A DNA stretch of 64,000 bases from Planococcus beigongshangi (GTDB taxonomy: Bacteria > Bacillota > Bacilli > Bacillales_A > Planococcaceae). Both the position numbers and the translations under genes were made by a program. The stretch lies in contig NZ_JADHDU010000001.1 of the NCBI RefSeq assembly GCF_016820495.1, positions 60,256 through 124,255 of the forward strand, read 5' to 3'. Positions 1 through 7,604 of this stretch are shown here, piece after piece; the stretch's first letter is position 1, and each line of letters starts with the position of its first letter. The notes beneath the pieces were generated by a model. That model made no database searches, was not told where the DNA came from, and saw only the letters and a program-made list of their open reading frames with translations.

Positions 1-1
1 C

Positions 2-511
2 ATCGGCCTGATGCAGCCGTTCGTCGGACAGGTTCCGATCGTATCGGGAGAAATCGGAGAAGATTTTACGCATTATATCGTGACTTCAGAACAGGTGCCT
101 TCATCTGTCGGTGTCGGTGTCATCGTCAATCCGGACAACACCATTCTTGCTTCAGGCGGGTTCATCATCCAATTGATGCCTGGAACACCTGAAGAAATCA
201 TCGTCGCTATCGAAGAACGTCTGGCATCCATTCCGACAATTTCCAAAATGATCAGTGAAGGAATGACGCCGGAAGATATCCTTCACGAAGTGCTTGGTAA
301 AGAGAATGTGAAAATTCTCGATGAAATGCCCGTAACCTTCACATGTGAATGTTCACGTGACCGCATTACAAACGCAATCGTAAGCCTCGGACCGACAGAG
401 ATCATGGATATGATCGAAACAGACGGCCAGGCAGAAGCGGAATGCCATTTCTGCAATGAAAAATATCATTTCTCCAAAGAAAACCTGGAAGATCTATTGG
501 CACAGACTTAA
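2..511 (+). CDS. hslO: Hsp33 redox-regulated chaperone, C-terminal part (5' end outside window)
   Basis: Hsp33 is a cytosolic holdase chaperone switched on when oxidants release zinc from four conserved cysteines. The reading frame is open from the window edge, so this is the C-terminal 169 or so residues of a protein of about 290. The zinc site is visible near the end: a CEC pair followed 33 residues later by a CHFC pair (CxC...CxxC), then the usual YHF and short acidic tail. The ATG at 11 is internal and not the true start. A terminator hairpin follows directly. Identification is firm; only the start is missing. Confidence 0.95.
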   Translation: MGLMQPFVGQVPIVSGEIGEDFTHYIVTSEQVPSSVGVGVIVNPDNTILASGGFIIQLMPGTPEEIIVAIEERLASIPTISKMISEGMTPEDILHEVLGKENVKILDEMPVTFTCECSRDRITNAIVSLGPTEIMDMIETDGQAEAECHFCNEKYHFSKENLEDLLAQT

Positions 512-520
512 TCACTCAAA

Positions 521-555
521 GAAGCACCCGCTGGAAATCCGAGGGTGTTTCTTTA
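521..555 (+). terminator. Rho-independent terminator after hslO
   Basis: An AAGCACCC arm pairs with GGGTGTTT, followed by a T-rich tract, 10 bases after the hslO stop. Confidence 0.75.
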
Positions 556-645
556 TTGGAACAAATATTTTGAATTCGAGATAAGTTTCGTTTACGCTTA
601 AGGAGGGAACGTGGAAAACAGAAGAAAATGTCTGGAGGGCTATTG

Positions 646-1248
646 ATGAAACATATTTTTAAAGCCGGAAAAGATCCGGAGAAACCGGTACTGCTGCTGC
701 TTCACGGAACAGGCGGAAACGAAAATGACCTGATGCCGCTCGCTGCGCACATCGACCCGGAAGCATCCGTTTTAAGTGTCCGCGGCAATGTATCGGAAAA
801 TGGCATGCCGCGCTTTTTCAAACGGCTGGCAGAAGGCGTGTTTGATATGGAAGATTTGGAATTCCGCACAGAAGAGCTCTATAATTTTATCGCTGAGTCA
901 GCGATAACTTATGATTTTGACCGTTCCAATGTCGTCGCTGTAGGCTATTCGAACGGGGCGAATATTGCAGCAAACCTGCTGTTCACTTACAGTGATGCGT
1001 TGAAAGCGGCGATTCTGCATCATCCGATGGTGCCGAACCGTCATACGGAATTGCCTGCCTTGGCCGGTGTACCCGTATTCATCGCAGCTGGAACGAACGA
1101 TCCGATCTGCCCGGCACAGGAATCGGAAGATCTCAAAGACTTTCTCGAAGGTGCAGGAGCAGACGTCAATCTGCACTGGGAAAATCACGGACATCAGCTT
1201 ACGATGCCGGAAGTGGAAGCAGCCAAAGTTTGGTACGGCAAAATTTAG
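646..1248 (+). CDS. Alpha/beta hydrolase, carboxylesterase/phospholipase family (MhqD-like)
   Basis: A 200-residue single-domain alpha/beta hydrolase of the phospholipase/carboxylesterase type. The HGTGGNE oxyanion segment lies near residue 22, the nucleophile elbow is GYSNG with Ser102, the acid is in the TNDPICP segment and the catalytic His is in the HGHQLT segment close to the C terminus. The order matches B. subtilis MhqD, which is linked to quinone and electrophile stress, but the substrate cannot be read from sequence. I chose the ATG at 646 because GGAGGG lies seven bases before it; the in-frame ATG at 628 lacks a good ribosome binding site. It is monocistronic, with a terminator directly downstream. 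Confidence 0.85.
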   Translation: MKHIFKAGKDPEKPVLLLLHGTGGNENDLMPLAAHIDPEASVLSVRGNVSENGMPRFFKRLAEGVFDMEDLEFRTEELYNFIAESAITYDFDRSNVVAVGYSNGANIAANLLFTYSDALKAAILHHPMVPNRHTELPALAGVPVFIAAGTNDPICPAQESEDLKDFLEGAGADVNLHWENHGHQLTMPEVEAAKVWYGKI

Positions 1249-1257
1249 GGAAACTAT

Positions 1258-1286
1258 CCTCCTGCAGGGCGCAGGAGGGTTTTTTT
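1258..1286 (+). terminator. Terminator after the esterase gene
   Basis: CCTCCTGC pairs with GCAGGAGG around a five-base loop, followed by seven T. Confidence 0.85.
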
Positions 1287-1287
1287 G

Positions 1288-1370
1288 TCCGGAATTCAGC
1301 GGCCAAGGCCACTTCGCTGATCTGTCTTATGCCTGTCAGGGCTTAACGGGCGCTTACGCTTTTCTTTCGC
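1288..1370 (+). repeat. Family A intergenic repeat, single copy
   Basis: This stretch contains the block seen in all family A copies: CACTTCGCTG, then CTGTCTTATGCC, then a CGGGCG...GCTTTTC end. The same unit recurs near 20.0, 28.0 and 57 kb. It fills the gap between the esterase terminator and glsA and shows no coding signal. Confidence 0.8.
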
Positions 1371-1428
1371 TTTTCAGTTCTTTTTCAAGCACAATGGAAT
1401 CAATACATAATCAGTAGGAGGGGATCGT

Positions 1429-2394
1429 GTGCAAAACAATCCGAAAATTCAGGAACAGCTCGAACATTGGGTCGAAGAAAACAGGGGCCACGTCATACTC
1501 GGCACGACAGCCCAGTATATACCTGAACTTGGCAAAGCCGATCCGGCGAAATTAGGGATTTGTATGCTTGACGAAGAAGGGAATTACTATTGTGCGGGTG
1601 ACACTGATGTGGAATTTACGCTGCAAAGTATTTCAAAGGCTTTGACCTTCATTGCGCTCAGCTGCCATTACGGATTGGATTTCGTTTTGGAGCGTGTGGA
1701 TGTGGAGCCTACCGGTGAAGCATTCAACTCGATTATCCCATTTGAAATCCACCGGCCGAATAAACCTTTCAATCCCTTCATCAATGCGGGCGCCATCACG
1801 ATTTCCGCGTTGCTGCCAGGGCAGACCAGCCAGAAAAAATATGAATACCTATTGAAGTTCCTTGAGGAGCTTGTCGGCCGTCCGCTTGAAATGGACCGGG
1901 CCGTCTATGATTCCGAATGGAAAGCATCACACCGCAACCGGGCGCTTGCGTATTACCTGAAGGAAGCCAACTTCCTTGAAATTGAAGTGGAAGAAGCACT
2001 GGATATCTACATCCGCCAGTGTTCCATCAAAGTCACCACAAAAGATCTGGCATTAATCGGCCTGATTATAGCGTATGACGGTTATAACCCGATAACGAAA
2101 GTGAAGCACTTCTCAGATGAAATCGCCCAGGTAGCGAAAGTCCTGATGGTGACATGCGGCATGTACAATTCATCCGGCAACTTCGCGGCGCATGTCGGGA
2201 TTCCCGCGAAAAGTGGCGTTTCCGGAGGCATTTTAGGGGCAGTGCCGCCGAAGCTGCACTCCCAAACGTATGAATTCAAGGCAGGCGCTGGCATCGGCGT
2301 CTATGGGCCGGCGATTGATATCCAAGGCAACAGCGCGGCCGGCACGATGATGCTGCGCCAGATTTCGAAAGAATGGGACCTCAGCATATTTTAA
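1429..2394 (+). CDS. glsA: Glutaminase
   Basis: Hydrolyses L-glutamine to glutamate and ammonia in the cytosol. The 321 residues match the usual 305-330 length of the serine-dependent beta-lactamase-like glutaminases. The catalytic SxxK motif is present (Ser67-Ile-Ser-Lys70). Other conserved blocks are the NPFINAGAI stretch, the ITTK/VTTKDLA region and the C-terminal SGVSGG and GAGIGV segments. The start is a GTG at 1429 preceded by AGGAGGGG. The gene stands alone between a repeat and a terminator. It resembles B. subtilis GlsA (YbgJ/YlaM); no linked glutamine transporter is present. Confidence 0.93.
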   Translation: MQNNPKIQEQLEHWVEENRGHVILGTTAQYIPELGKADPAKLGICMLDEEGNYYCAGDTDVEFTLQSISKALTFIALSCHYGLDFVLERVDVEPTGEAFNSIIPFEIHRPNKPFNPFINAGAITISALLPGQTSQKKYEYLLKFLEELVGRPLEMDRAVYDSEWKASHRNRALAYYLKEANFLEIEVEEALDIYIRQCSIKVTTKDLALIGLIIAYDGYNPITKVKHFSDEIAQVAKVLMVTCGMYNSSGNFAAHVGIPAKSGVSGGILGAVPPKLHSQTYEFKAGAGIGVYGPAIDIQGNSAAGTMMLRQISKEWDLSIF

Positions 2395-2398
2395 TCCG

Positions 2399-2430
2399 AA
2401 ACCTTCAGCTAAAGCAGCTGGAGGTTTTTC
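2399..2430 (+). terminator. Terminator after glsA
   Basis: AACCTTCAGCT pairs with AGCTGGAGGTT, followed by TTTC. Confidence 0.8.
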
Positions 2431-2461
2431 TTATAAATATATGATTTGTTTGTCAATTTCA

Positions 2462-2486
2462 GTTTTCTTGAAGCTCCAGCGGGTAG
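2462..2486 (+). promoter_or_regulatory. Candidate sigma-B promoter of the catalase gene
   Basis: GTTTTC and GGGTAG are separated by 13 bases, against a sigma-B consensus of GTTTAA-N12-15-GGGTAT. The site lies 40 bases before the start codon. B. subtilis katE is known to be sigma-B dependent, which supports the reading. Confidence 0.6.
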
Positions 2487-2526
2487 GGTAATAAAAACGG
2501 TGAAAATTCACAAAAGGAGTGTAAAG

Positions 2527-4572
2527 ATGGCGAAAAAAACGGATATCAATGAAAACAGCAAAAATGAGCAGCTGGAAAATTTCAGGACAGACGATTCGGG
2601 TAAAGCTTTGACGACAAATCAGGGACTGAAAGTGTCGGACGATGAGCATTCACTTAAAGCTGGTGTAAGAGGGCCCACACTAATGGAGGATTTTCACTTC
2701 CGGGAAAAAATGACGCATTTCGATCATGAGCGCATACCGGAGCGTGTCGTCCATGCAAGAGGTTACTCTGCCCACGGTGTATTTGAAACTTATGAGTCGA
2801 TGGCCCATTTGACAAAGGCGAAGTTTCTTTCTGAAAAAGGCAAAAAGACGCCGGTATTCGTCAGGTTTTCCACCGTCCAGGGCTCAAAGGGGTCTCCTGA
2901 AACAGTCCGGGATGGCCGCGGCTTTGCGACAAAATTTTATACGGAAGAAGGAAATTATGATTTGGTGGCAAATAATATGCCGGTGTTCTTCATCCAGGAT
3001 GCCATCAAATTTCCGGATTTGGTCCATTCCCTGAAACCGGAGCCGCACAATGAAATGCCGCAGGCTTCAGGTGCGCATGATACGTTCTGGGATTTTATTG
3101 CCAATAATCAGGAATCTGCCCATATGGTGATGTGGCTGATGTCTGACCGCGCTGTGCCACGCAGTTTCCGTATGATGGATGGTTTCGGCGTGCATGCATT
3201 CCGGTTTATCAACGAAGAAGGCAAAGCGCATTTCGTCAAATTCAATTGGAAACCGACGCTCGGGGTTCACTCGCTTGTCTGGGATGAAGCACAGAAAATA
3301 GCGGGTAAAGATCCTGATTTCAACAGGAAAGATTTATATGAAGCAATCGAAAACGGAGATTACCCTGAATACGAACTTGGGGTGCAAATCATCGCGGAAG
3401 AAGATGAACATAAATTTGATTTTGATGTTCTGGATGCCACTAAAATCTGGCCGCAGGAAGAAGTGCCGATGCAGATGATCGGCAAAATGACCTTGAACCG
3501 TAATGTCGACAATGTCTTTGCCGAAAATGAGCAGGTCGCATTTCATCCGGGTCATGTGGTGCCGGGCATTGATTTCTCCAACGATCCATTACTGCAGGGA
3601 CGTCTGTTCTCCTATACCGATACGCAATTGATCCGTCTTGGCGGGCCGAATTTCCATGAATTGCCGATCAATCGGCCAGTATGCCCTTTCCACAACAATC
3701 AGCGGGACGGGTACAACCGCATGACAATCAATAAAGGACAGGTTGCCTATCATAAAAACTCCCTGGCGAATAATACCCCTGGTCCGGTAAGTGAGGCAGA
3801 AGGCGGATATGGCCATTACCAGGAAAAAGTGGAAGGGCGTAAAGTCAGGGCACGCAGTGAAAGCTTTGATGATCATTTTTCTCAGGCCGCATTGTTCTGG
3901 AACAGCATGTCCGAGCCCGAAAAGAAACATATCATCGAAGCATTCAGCTTTGAACTCGGAAAATGTAAGGAATTGACGATCCGAAAGCAAACAGTCGATA
4001 TGTTTTCAAATGTAGACCTGAAAATGAGCCAGGAAATTGCGAAGAATATCGGCGTCGAACCGCCGAAAAGCGGAGCATCCCTGCCAGGCAAAACTTCACC
4101 GGCATTAAGCCAGGAAAACACGATTAAAACAGCTCTTACCCGAAAAGTGGGGATTCTATTGGCGCCGGATTTCAACGGTAAAGATCTGGAGAAAGTGCTG
4201 GATGATTTCAAAGAAAAAGGTGTCCAGTTTGAGATTATCAGTGAAATGCAAGGCTTGCTGGTTGGCTCCGACGGGATTACAAAGAAAGTGGATCATACCT
4301 TCTCCACTTCAGACCCGGTGTTATATGATGCCATATATGCGGTTGGCGGGCCGGTCATCACCAAGAAATTTGCAAAAGAAGGGGCCCGGTATATTGCAGA
4401 AGCATTTGATCACTATAAGCCGGTCGGCGCTACTCATGAAGGAAAGAAATGGCTTCAGAACTCTGAGATGAAAGAGCAACCGGGCGTCATTGCCGGTGAT
4501 GATCCTGAACAATTCACAGACGAATTTCTGGAAGCCATCCGTGAACACCGTCACTGGAAACGTGTTATATAA
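2527..4572 (+). CDS. katE: Large-subunit monofunctional catalase (KatE/HPII type)
   Basis: Heme catalase that disproportionates hydrogen peroxide. The 681-residue length marks the large-subunit clade: a catalase core followed by a flavodoxin/DJ-1-like C-terminal domain from about residue 535 (after the SLPGKTSPALSQ linker). The distal His76 sits in VVHARGYSAHG, the distal Asn near 149 in NNMPVFFIQD, and the heme-ligand Tyr in RLFSYTDTQ. I placed the start at 2527, where AAAAGGAGT precedes the ATG; the upstream in-frame ATG at 2446 would run through the promoter. No clear terminator follows, so some transcription may continue into the next gene. Confidence 0.95.
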   Translation: MAKKTDINENSKNEQLENFRTDDSGKALTTNQGLKVSDDEHSLKAGVRGPTLMEDFHFREKMTHFDHERIPERVVHARGYSAHGVFETYESMAHLTKAKFLSEKGKKTPVFVRFSTVQGSKGSPETVRDGRGFATKFYTEEGNYDLVANNMPVFFIQDAIKFPDLVHSLKPEPHNEMPQASGAHDTFWDFIANNQESAHMVMWLMSDRAVPRSFRMMDGFGVHAFRFINEEGKAHFVKFNWKPTLGVHSLVWDEAQKIAGKDPDFNRKDLYEAIENGDYPEYELGVQIIAEEDEHKFDFDVLDATKIWPQEEVPMQMIGKMTLNRNVDNVFAENEQVAFHPGHVVPGIDFSNDPLLQGRLFSYTDTQLIRLGGPNFHELPINRPVCPFHNNQRDGYNRMTINKGQVAYHKNSLANNTPGPVSEAEGGYGHYQEKVEGRKVRARSESFDDHFSQAALFWNSMSEPEKKHIIEAFSFELGKCKELTIRKQTVDMFSNVDLKMSQEIAKNIGVEPPKSGASLPGKTSPALSQENTIKTALTRKVGILLAPDFNGKDLEKVLDDFKEKGVQFEIISEMQGLLVGSDGITKKVDHTFSTSDPVLYDAIYAVGGPVITKKFAKEGARYIAEAFDHYKPVGATHEGKKWLQNSEMKEQPGVIAGDDPEQFTDEFLEAIREHRHWKRVI

Positions 4573-4618
4573 AATCTGTTAGAAAGATGGTCTGAAAGTC
4601 GTGTTGAAGTTCCCTTAT

Positions 4619-4643
4619 GTTTATGGATAGACTGTTCGGGTAA
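4619..4643 (+). promoter_or_regulatory. Candidate sigma-B promoter of the YsnF-like gene
   Basis: GTTTAT and GGGTAA are separated by 13 bases, close to the GTTTAA/GGGTAT consensus, 56 bases upstream of the start codon. Confidence 0.65.
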
Positions 4644-4699
4644 ATCTTAGAGTAGACACACCATATACATCAGAAACATAAAAATTGGAGGAATTGCAA

Positions 4700-5803
4700 A
4701 TGGCCAACAATAAATTTATGGGTACTTTTGACACGGAAACCGAAGTTTTACGGAAGATCGAAGAACTGAAATCCACGGGTTCCAGAGAAGAAGATATGTA
4801 TGTTATGGCACGTGACAAAGATCAGATTTCAATGGTCCGCGGACGTACGGACGTCGATTACAAATCATCTGAAGGAAATTGGATGGATAAATTCATGGGC
4901 TTCCTGTCGGGAGACGATTCCACCCGTGAAGCGTTCTCCGGTATGGGACTCGATAAAGACGAATCGGACCGTTATTACAATGAAGTCCAAAATGGCAAGA
5001 TCCTGTTGTTCGTAGACCGGGAGTTCGGAGCTTCCTATGAAGGCAATGCGCCATACGACAATCAAACCTATGGCAATACGGATGCAGCAGCAAGTTCAAA
5101 CATGACTGATCCGACAACTCCAGGATATGTGGATACAGGTGTCGTGGCGAAAGACGGCATGACAGTCGATACAAATGATCAAAATGATGTTTATTATAAT
5201 AGAAGAGATGGCGCTCTTACAGAAGGTGAGTCGTATGACCAGAAAGTGGCAGACGATGAAACTGCCGGAGTCAGCCATGACAGCGGCACGGGATTCGGCC
5301 TGGGTTCGCCTACGAAAGGGACCGAATATGCAGATACCGACAGCGACCGCACCGGCGCCGGTTTCACTGATTCGACGACAGGCAGCGACCATACGGAAGA
5401 AGAGAAATTACGCCTTCATGAAGAGCGGCTGCATGTCGATAAAGAGCAGGTTAAAACAGGTGAAGTGAATGTCGGCAAACATGTAGTGGAAGAAGAACAA
5501 TCGATTGAAGTGCCTGTAGAACATGAAGAAGTGTATGTTGAACGGCGTCCGGTAGATGAAACGACGACGGATGCGGCGGATACGGGCTTCAATGAAAATG
5601 AAAACATCAATATCCCGGTTTCGGAAGAGCGCGTCAATGTGACTAAGAATGACGTGGTCAGCGAAGAGATTGTCGTCGGCAAACGCAAAGTTGAAGATGT
5701 CGAGACCGTACGCGACACGGTCCGCCGTGAAAAAGCGGATATTGATGAAGACACAAATTTGACTGACAGAAGCAAAGACCGCGATAACCGCGATCGTTTC
5801 TAA
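4700..5803 (+). CDS. General stress protein with YflT-like N-terminal and DUF2382 (YsnF-type) C-terminal domain
   Basis: A 367-residue, very acidic soluble protein. Residues 1-105 form a YflT/general-stress-17M-like domain with the pattern DTE..VL..IEEL...G..E.DMYVM and a GNWMDKF motif. A low-complexity Gly/Ser/Thr/Asp linker follows. Residues about 235-345 match DUF2382, with two tandem blocks of the type EERL.V.K..V..GEV.VGK.V. The N-terminal domain is paralogous to the protein at 6891. B. subtilis YsnF and YflT are sigma-B general stress proteins of unknown biochemistry. The start at 4700 follows GGAGG at 4687; the TTG at 4685 overlaps that site and is unlikely. Confidence 0.85.
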   Translation: MANNKFMGTFDTETEVLRKIEELKSTGSREEDMYVMARDKDQISMVRGRTDVDYKSSEGNWMDKFMGFLSGDDSTREAFSGMGLDKDESDRYYNEVQNGKILLFVDREFGASYEGNAPYDNQTYGNTDAAASSNMTDPTTPGYVDTGVVAKDGMTVDTNDQNDVYYNRRDGALTEGESYDQKVADDETAGVSHDSGTGFGLGSPTKGTEYADTDSDRTGAGFTDSTTGSDHTEEEKLRLHEERLHVDKEQVKTGEVNVGKHVVEEEQSIEVPVEHEEVYVERRPVDETTTDAADTGFNENENINIPVSEERVNVTKNDVVSEEIVVGKRKVEDVETVRDTVRREKADIDEDTNLTDRSKDRDNRDRF

Positions 5804-5817
5804 GGGAATAAAGAGAG

Positions 5818-5844
5818 AAAGGCGGAAAATTTCCGCCTTTTTCT
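5818..5844 (+). terminator. Terminator after the YsnF-like gene
   Basis: AAAGGCGGAAA pairs with TTTCCGCCTTT, followed by a T-rich tail. Confidence 0.9.
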
Positions 5845-5924
5845 TTGATTGCACTGAAACGGCACGGTGGATGAAAAGATGGTGCAGAATTTTGGGATTT
5901 TCGACATGGAGGGAGGACCTGCAG

Positions 5925-6512
5925 ATGACTGAAAAAAAGAATACCGATAACAATGCGCAGGAAAAAGGGTTTAATTCGACAGCTGCCTATGGTGATCCAA
6001 AAGACGGAACTCACAAAAAACCGGATGCCGCTGAATTGGGAAGCGGCAAAGACAGTCCGTTCGAAAGGGATGCGGATGGAAATGTGAGGACAGGAGACAG
6101 CGGCGAAACAGGAACGGGCATCTATACAGGAAATGATGCAGCTGACATGGCTTCGCCGAATGACAGTTTATCTGATATCGCACATACAGGACGGAACCGC
6201 GGAAATGTGCCGCTGATGGACCGTCAAATGGAAGAAGTGCCTGCGAATGATCCGAATGCAGCAGACGCAGGGCCCGCAAATACAGACAGCGGAAGAGAAA
6301 ACGTACGCACCACCTCTTCCGTGACGGATGATCTTGCCAGCATCGATGTATCCAGGGAAGGGGTCCCCGCGAATGATCAGGCTAAATCGGATATTCCGGA
6401 AGATCCGGCAATCAATGATGTGCCGGATGCGGACCGGAGCGTAAGGGAATCACCGGAACATCTGTCGCAGAATGCAGCGGACCGGACACGCCGGGATGAC
6501 GGCAAAGAATAA
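5925..6512 (+). CDS. Hypothetical disordered acidic protein
   Basis: I do not recognise a characterised family. The 195 residues are almost entirely Asp, Glu, Asn, Gly, Ser, Ala and Pro with few hydrophobics, no signal peptide and no membrane segment, so it should be intrinsically disordered. A short motif EVPANDPNAAD recurs in variant form as GVPANDQAKSD. The start at 5925 is supported by GGAGGGAGG immediately upstream. It sits between two sigma-B-type stress genes, each with its own terminator, which suggests a stress role, perhaps as a hydrophilin-like protectant. That role is inference. Confidence 0.7.
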   Translation: MTEKKNTDNNAQEKGFNSTAAYGDPKDGTHKKPDAAELGSGKDSPFERDADGNVRTGDSGETGTGIYTGNDAADMASPNDSLSDIAHTGRNRGNVPLMDRQMEEVPANDPNAADAGPANTDSGRENVRTTSSVTDDLASIDVSREGVPANDQAKSDIPEDPAINDVPDADRSVRESPEHLSQNAADRTRRDDGKE

Positions 6513-6520
6513 GGTATAGG

Positions 6521-6545
6521 AAAGGCGGGGCACCCCGCCTTTTTT
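6521..6545 (+). terminator. Terminator after the disordered-protein gene
   Basis: AAAGGCGGGG pairs with CCCCGCCTTT with a two-base loop, followed by T. Confidence 0.9.
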
Positions 6546-6585
6546 CATTTTCACGATAAAGAGGTATGATAGAGGAAAGAAAGGC

Positions 6586-6786
6586 GTGATTAGTTTGGAC
6601 GGAAAGAAAAGAAGCGATATTAAACCGGGCATGGCCGTTAACGTAATCCTCAAGCAGGATCAGCGCAGCGGGAAGAAAACAGAGGGCATTGTCAAAGATC
6701 TGTTAACCAATTCCGCGACTCATCCGCACGGCATCAAAGTGCGCCTGGAAGACGGACAGGTCGGGCGTGTCTGTGACATCCTCTAA
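6586..6786 (+). CDS. ywbE: YwbE family protein (DUF2196)
   Basis: A 66-residue basic protein that closely follows B. subtilis YwbE: KRSDIKPGM near the start, then KQDQRSGK, then HPHGIKVRLEDGQVGRV near the end. The fold is predicted to be a small beta barrel; the family has no established function. The start is either GTG at 6586 or TTG at 6595. TTG would match the length of B. subtilis YwbE better, and the local ribosome binding site (GAGGAAAG / AAGGCG) does not decide between them. Confidence 0.85.
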   Translation: MISLDGKKRSDIKPGMAVNVILKQDQRSGKKTEGIVKDLLTNSATHPHGIKVRLEDGQVGRVCDIL

Positions 6787-6835
6787 AGCCTGCGGATATT
6801 TATGCTGAATTTATTGCACCTCATCCAGCTCCCAT

Positions 6836-6861
6836 GTTTTCTGCTCTTCAGCCAAGGGTAA
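6836..6861 (+). promoter_or_regulatory. Candidate sigma-B promoter of the second YflT-like gene
   Basis: GTTTTC and GGGTAA are separated by 14 bases, 29 bases upstream of the start codon. Confidence 0.65.
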
Positions 6862-6890
6862 AGTAAAGGAAAGCTTTGAGGAGTGATGAT

Positions 6891-7415
6891 GTGGAGAGGA
6901 ATTTTATCGAAACGTACGACACGGAAGAGGAAGCTTTGAGGCAAATTGAGCAGCTGAAAGATGAAGGGTATTCGGAAAGCGATATGTACATCATGACCCG
7001 GAACGATGATCAGCTGTCAATGATTCAAGGGAAGACGAATGTGGATAATTATGCCGAACAGGGCAATTGGATGGACCGCTTCACTTCTTTTTTGACAGGA
7101 GATAAACAGATGGAAACCGCGTTTCGCTCGATGCAGCTGAGCCGTCAGGAAGAAGAAAGATATTATAGGGAAGTGAAAGCAGGAAAGCTGCTGCTTTATG
7201 TCAATAAAGATTACGAAGCCCGTTTCAGAGAAGCCGGCGGAGATTCGTTCAAGCTTGGTGAAAAAGATAAAACAGAACTGCAGAACAGAAAAAAGCAGTC
7301 TGAAAATATTACTCCGTCCCGAATTGGAGAGGAAGAAGCCGTCACACTGGATGATGATAAATATGACGGCGGTAGTCCGGGACCTGTGCAGGGCGGTAAA
7401 AATTCGGATGACTGA
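6891..7415 (+). CDS. General stress protein, YflT/GSP17M-like
   Basis: A 174-residue soluble protein. Residues 1-110 are the same domain as the N terminus of the protein at 4700, sharing the DMYIM, SMIQGKTNVD and GNWMDRF blocks, so the two genes are tandem paralogs. The C-terminal 60 residues are hydrophilic and charged, and the DUF2382 domain of the longer paralog is absent. The GTG at 6891 is the likely start, seven bases after GAGGAG; the TTG at 6876 lies too near the promoter and overlaps the ribosome binding site. Molecular function is unknown. The sigma-B-type promoter argues for a general stress role. Confidence 0.82.
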   Translation: MERNFIETYDTEEEALRQIEQLKDEGYSESDMYIMTRNDDQLSMIQGKTNVDNYAEQGNWMDRFTSFLTGDKQMETAFRSMQLSRQEEERYYREVKAGKLLLYVNKDYEARFREAGGDSFKLGEKDKTELQNRKKQSENITPSRIGEEEAVTLDDDKYDGGSPGPVQGGKNSDD

Positions 7416-7435
7416 AGTTTGATGTGAAATAGCGT

Positions 7436-7467
7436 AAAAGGACCCAGTTCCGTGGGTCCTTTTTTTA
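7436..7467 (+). terminator. Terminator after the YflT-like gene
   Basis: AAAAGGACCCA pairs with TGGGTCCTTTT, followed by a T tract. Confidence 0.9.
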
Positions 7468-7496
7468 TTGAGATTCCAGTGCCCGGCTTTTCGGGA

Positions 7497-7560
7497 GGTA
7501 GCGCAACTTTGATGATCTGTCTTAAATCTGTCGGAGCTGAACAGGCACTTCCGCTTTTCC
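7497..7560 (+). repeat. Degenerate family A repeat remnant
   Basis: The order GATCTGTCTTA...CTGTC.GAGCTGAAC.GGC...CGCTTTTCC matches the right half of family A, with several substitutions. It lies between a terminator and the next promoter. Confidence 0.5.
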
Positions 7561-7604
7561 TCTGTGTTAGAATAACAGTATTGAAAAACTCGGAGGAACA
7601 AGAT

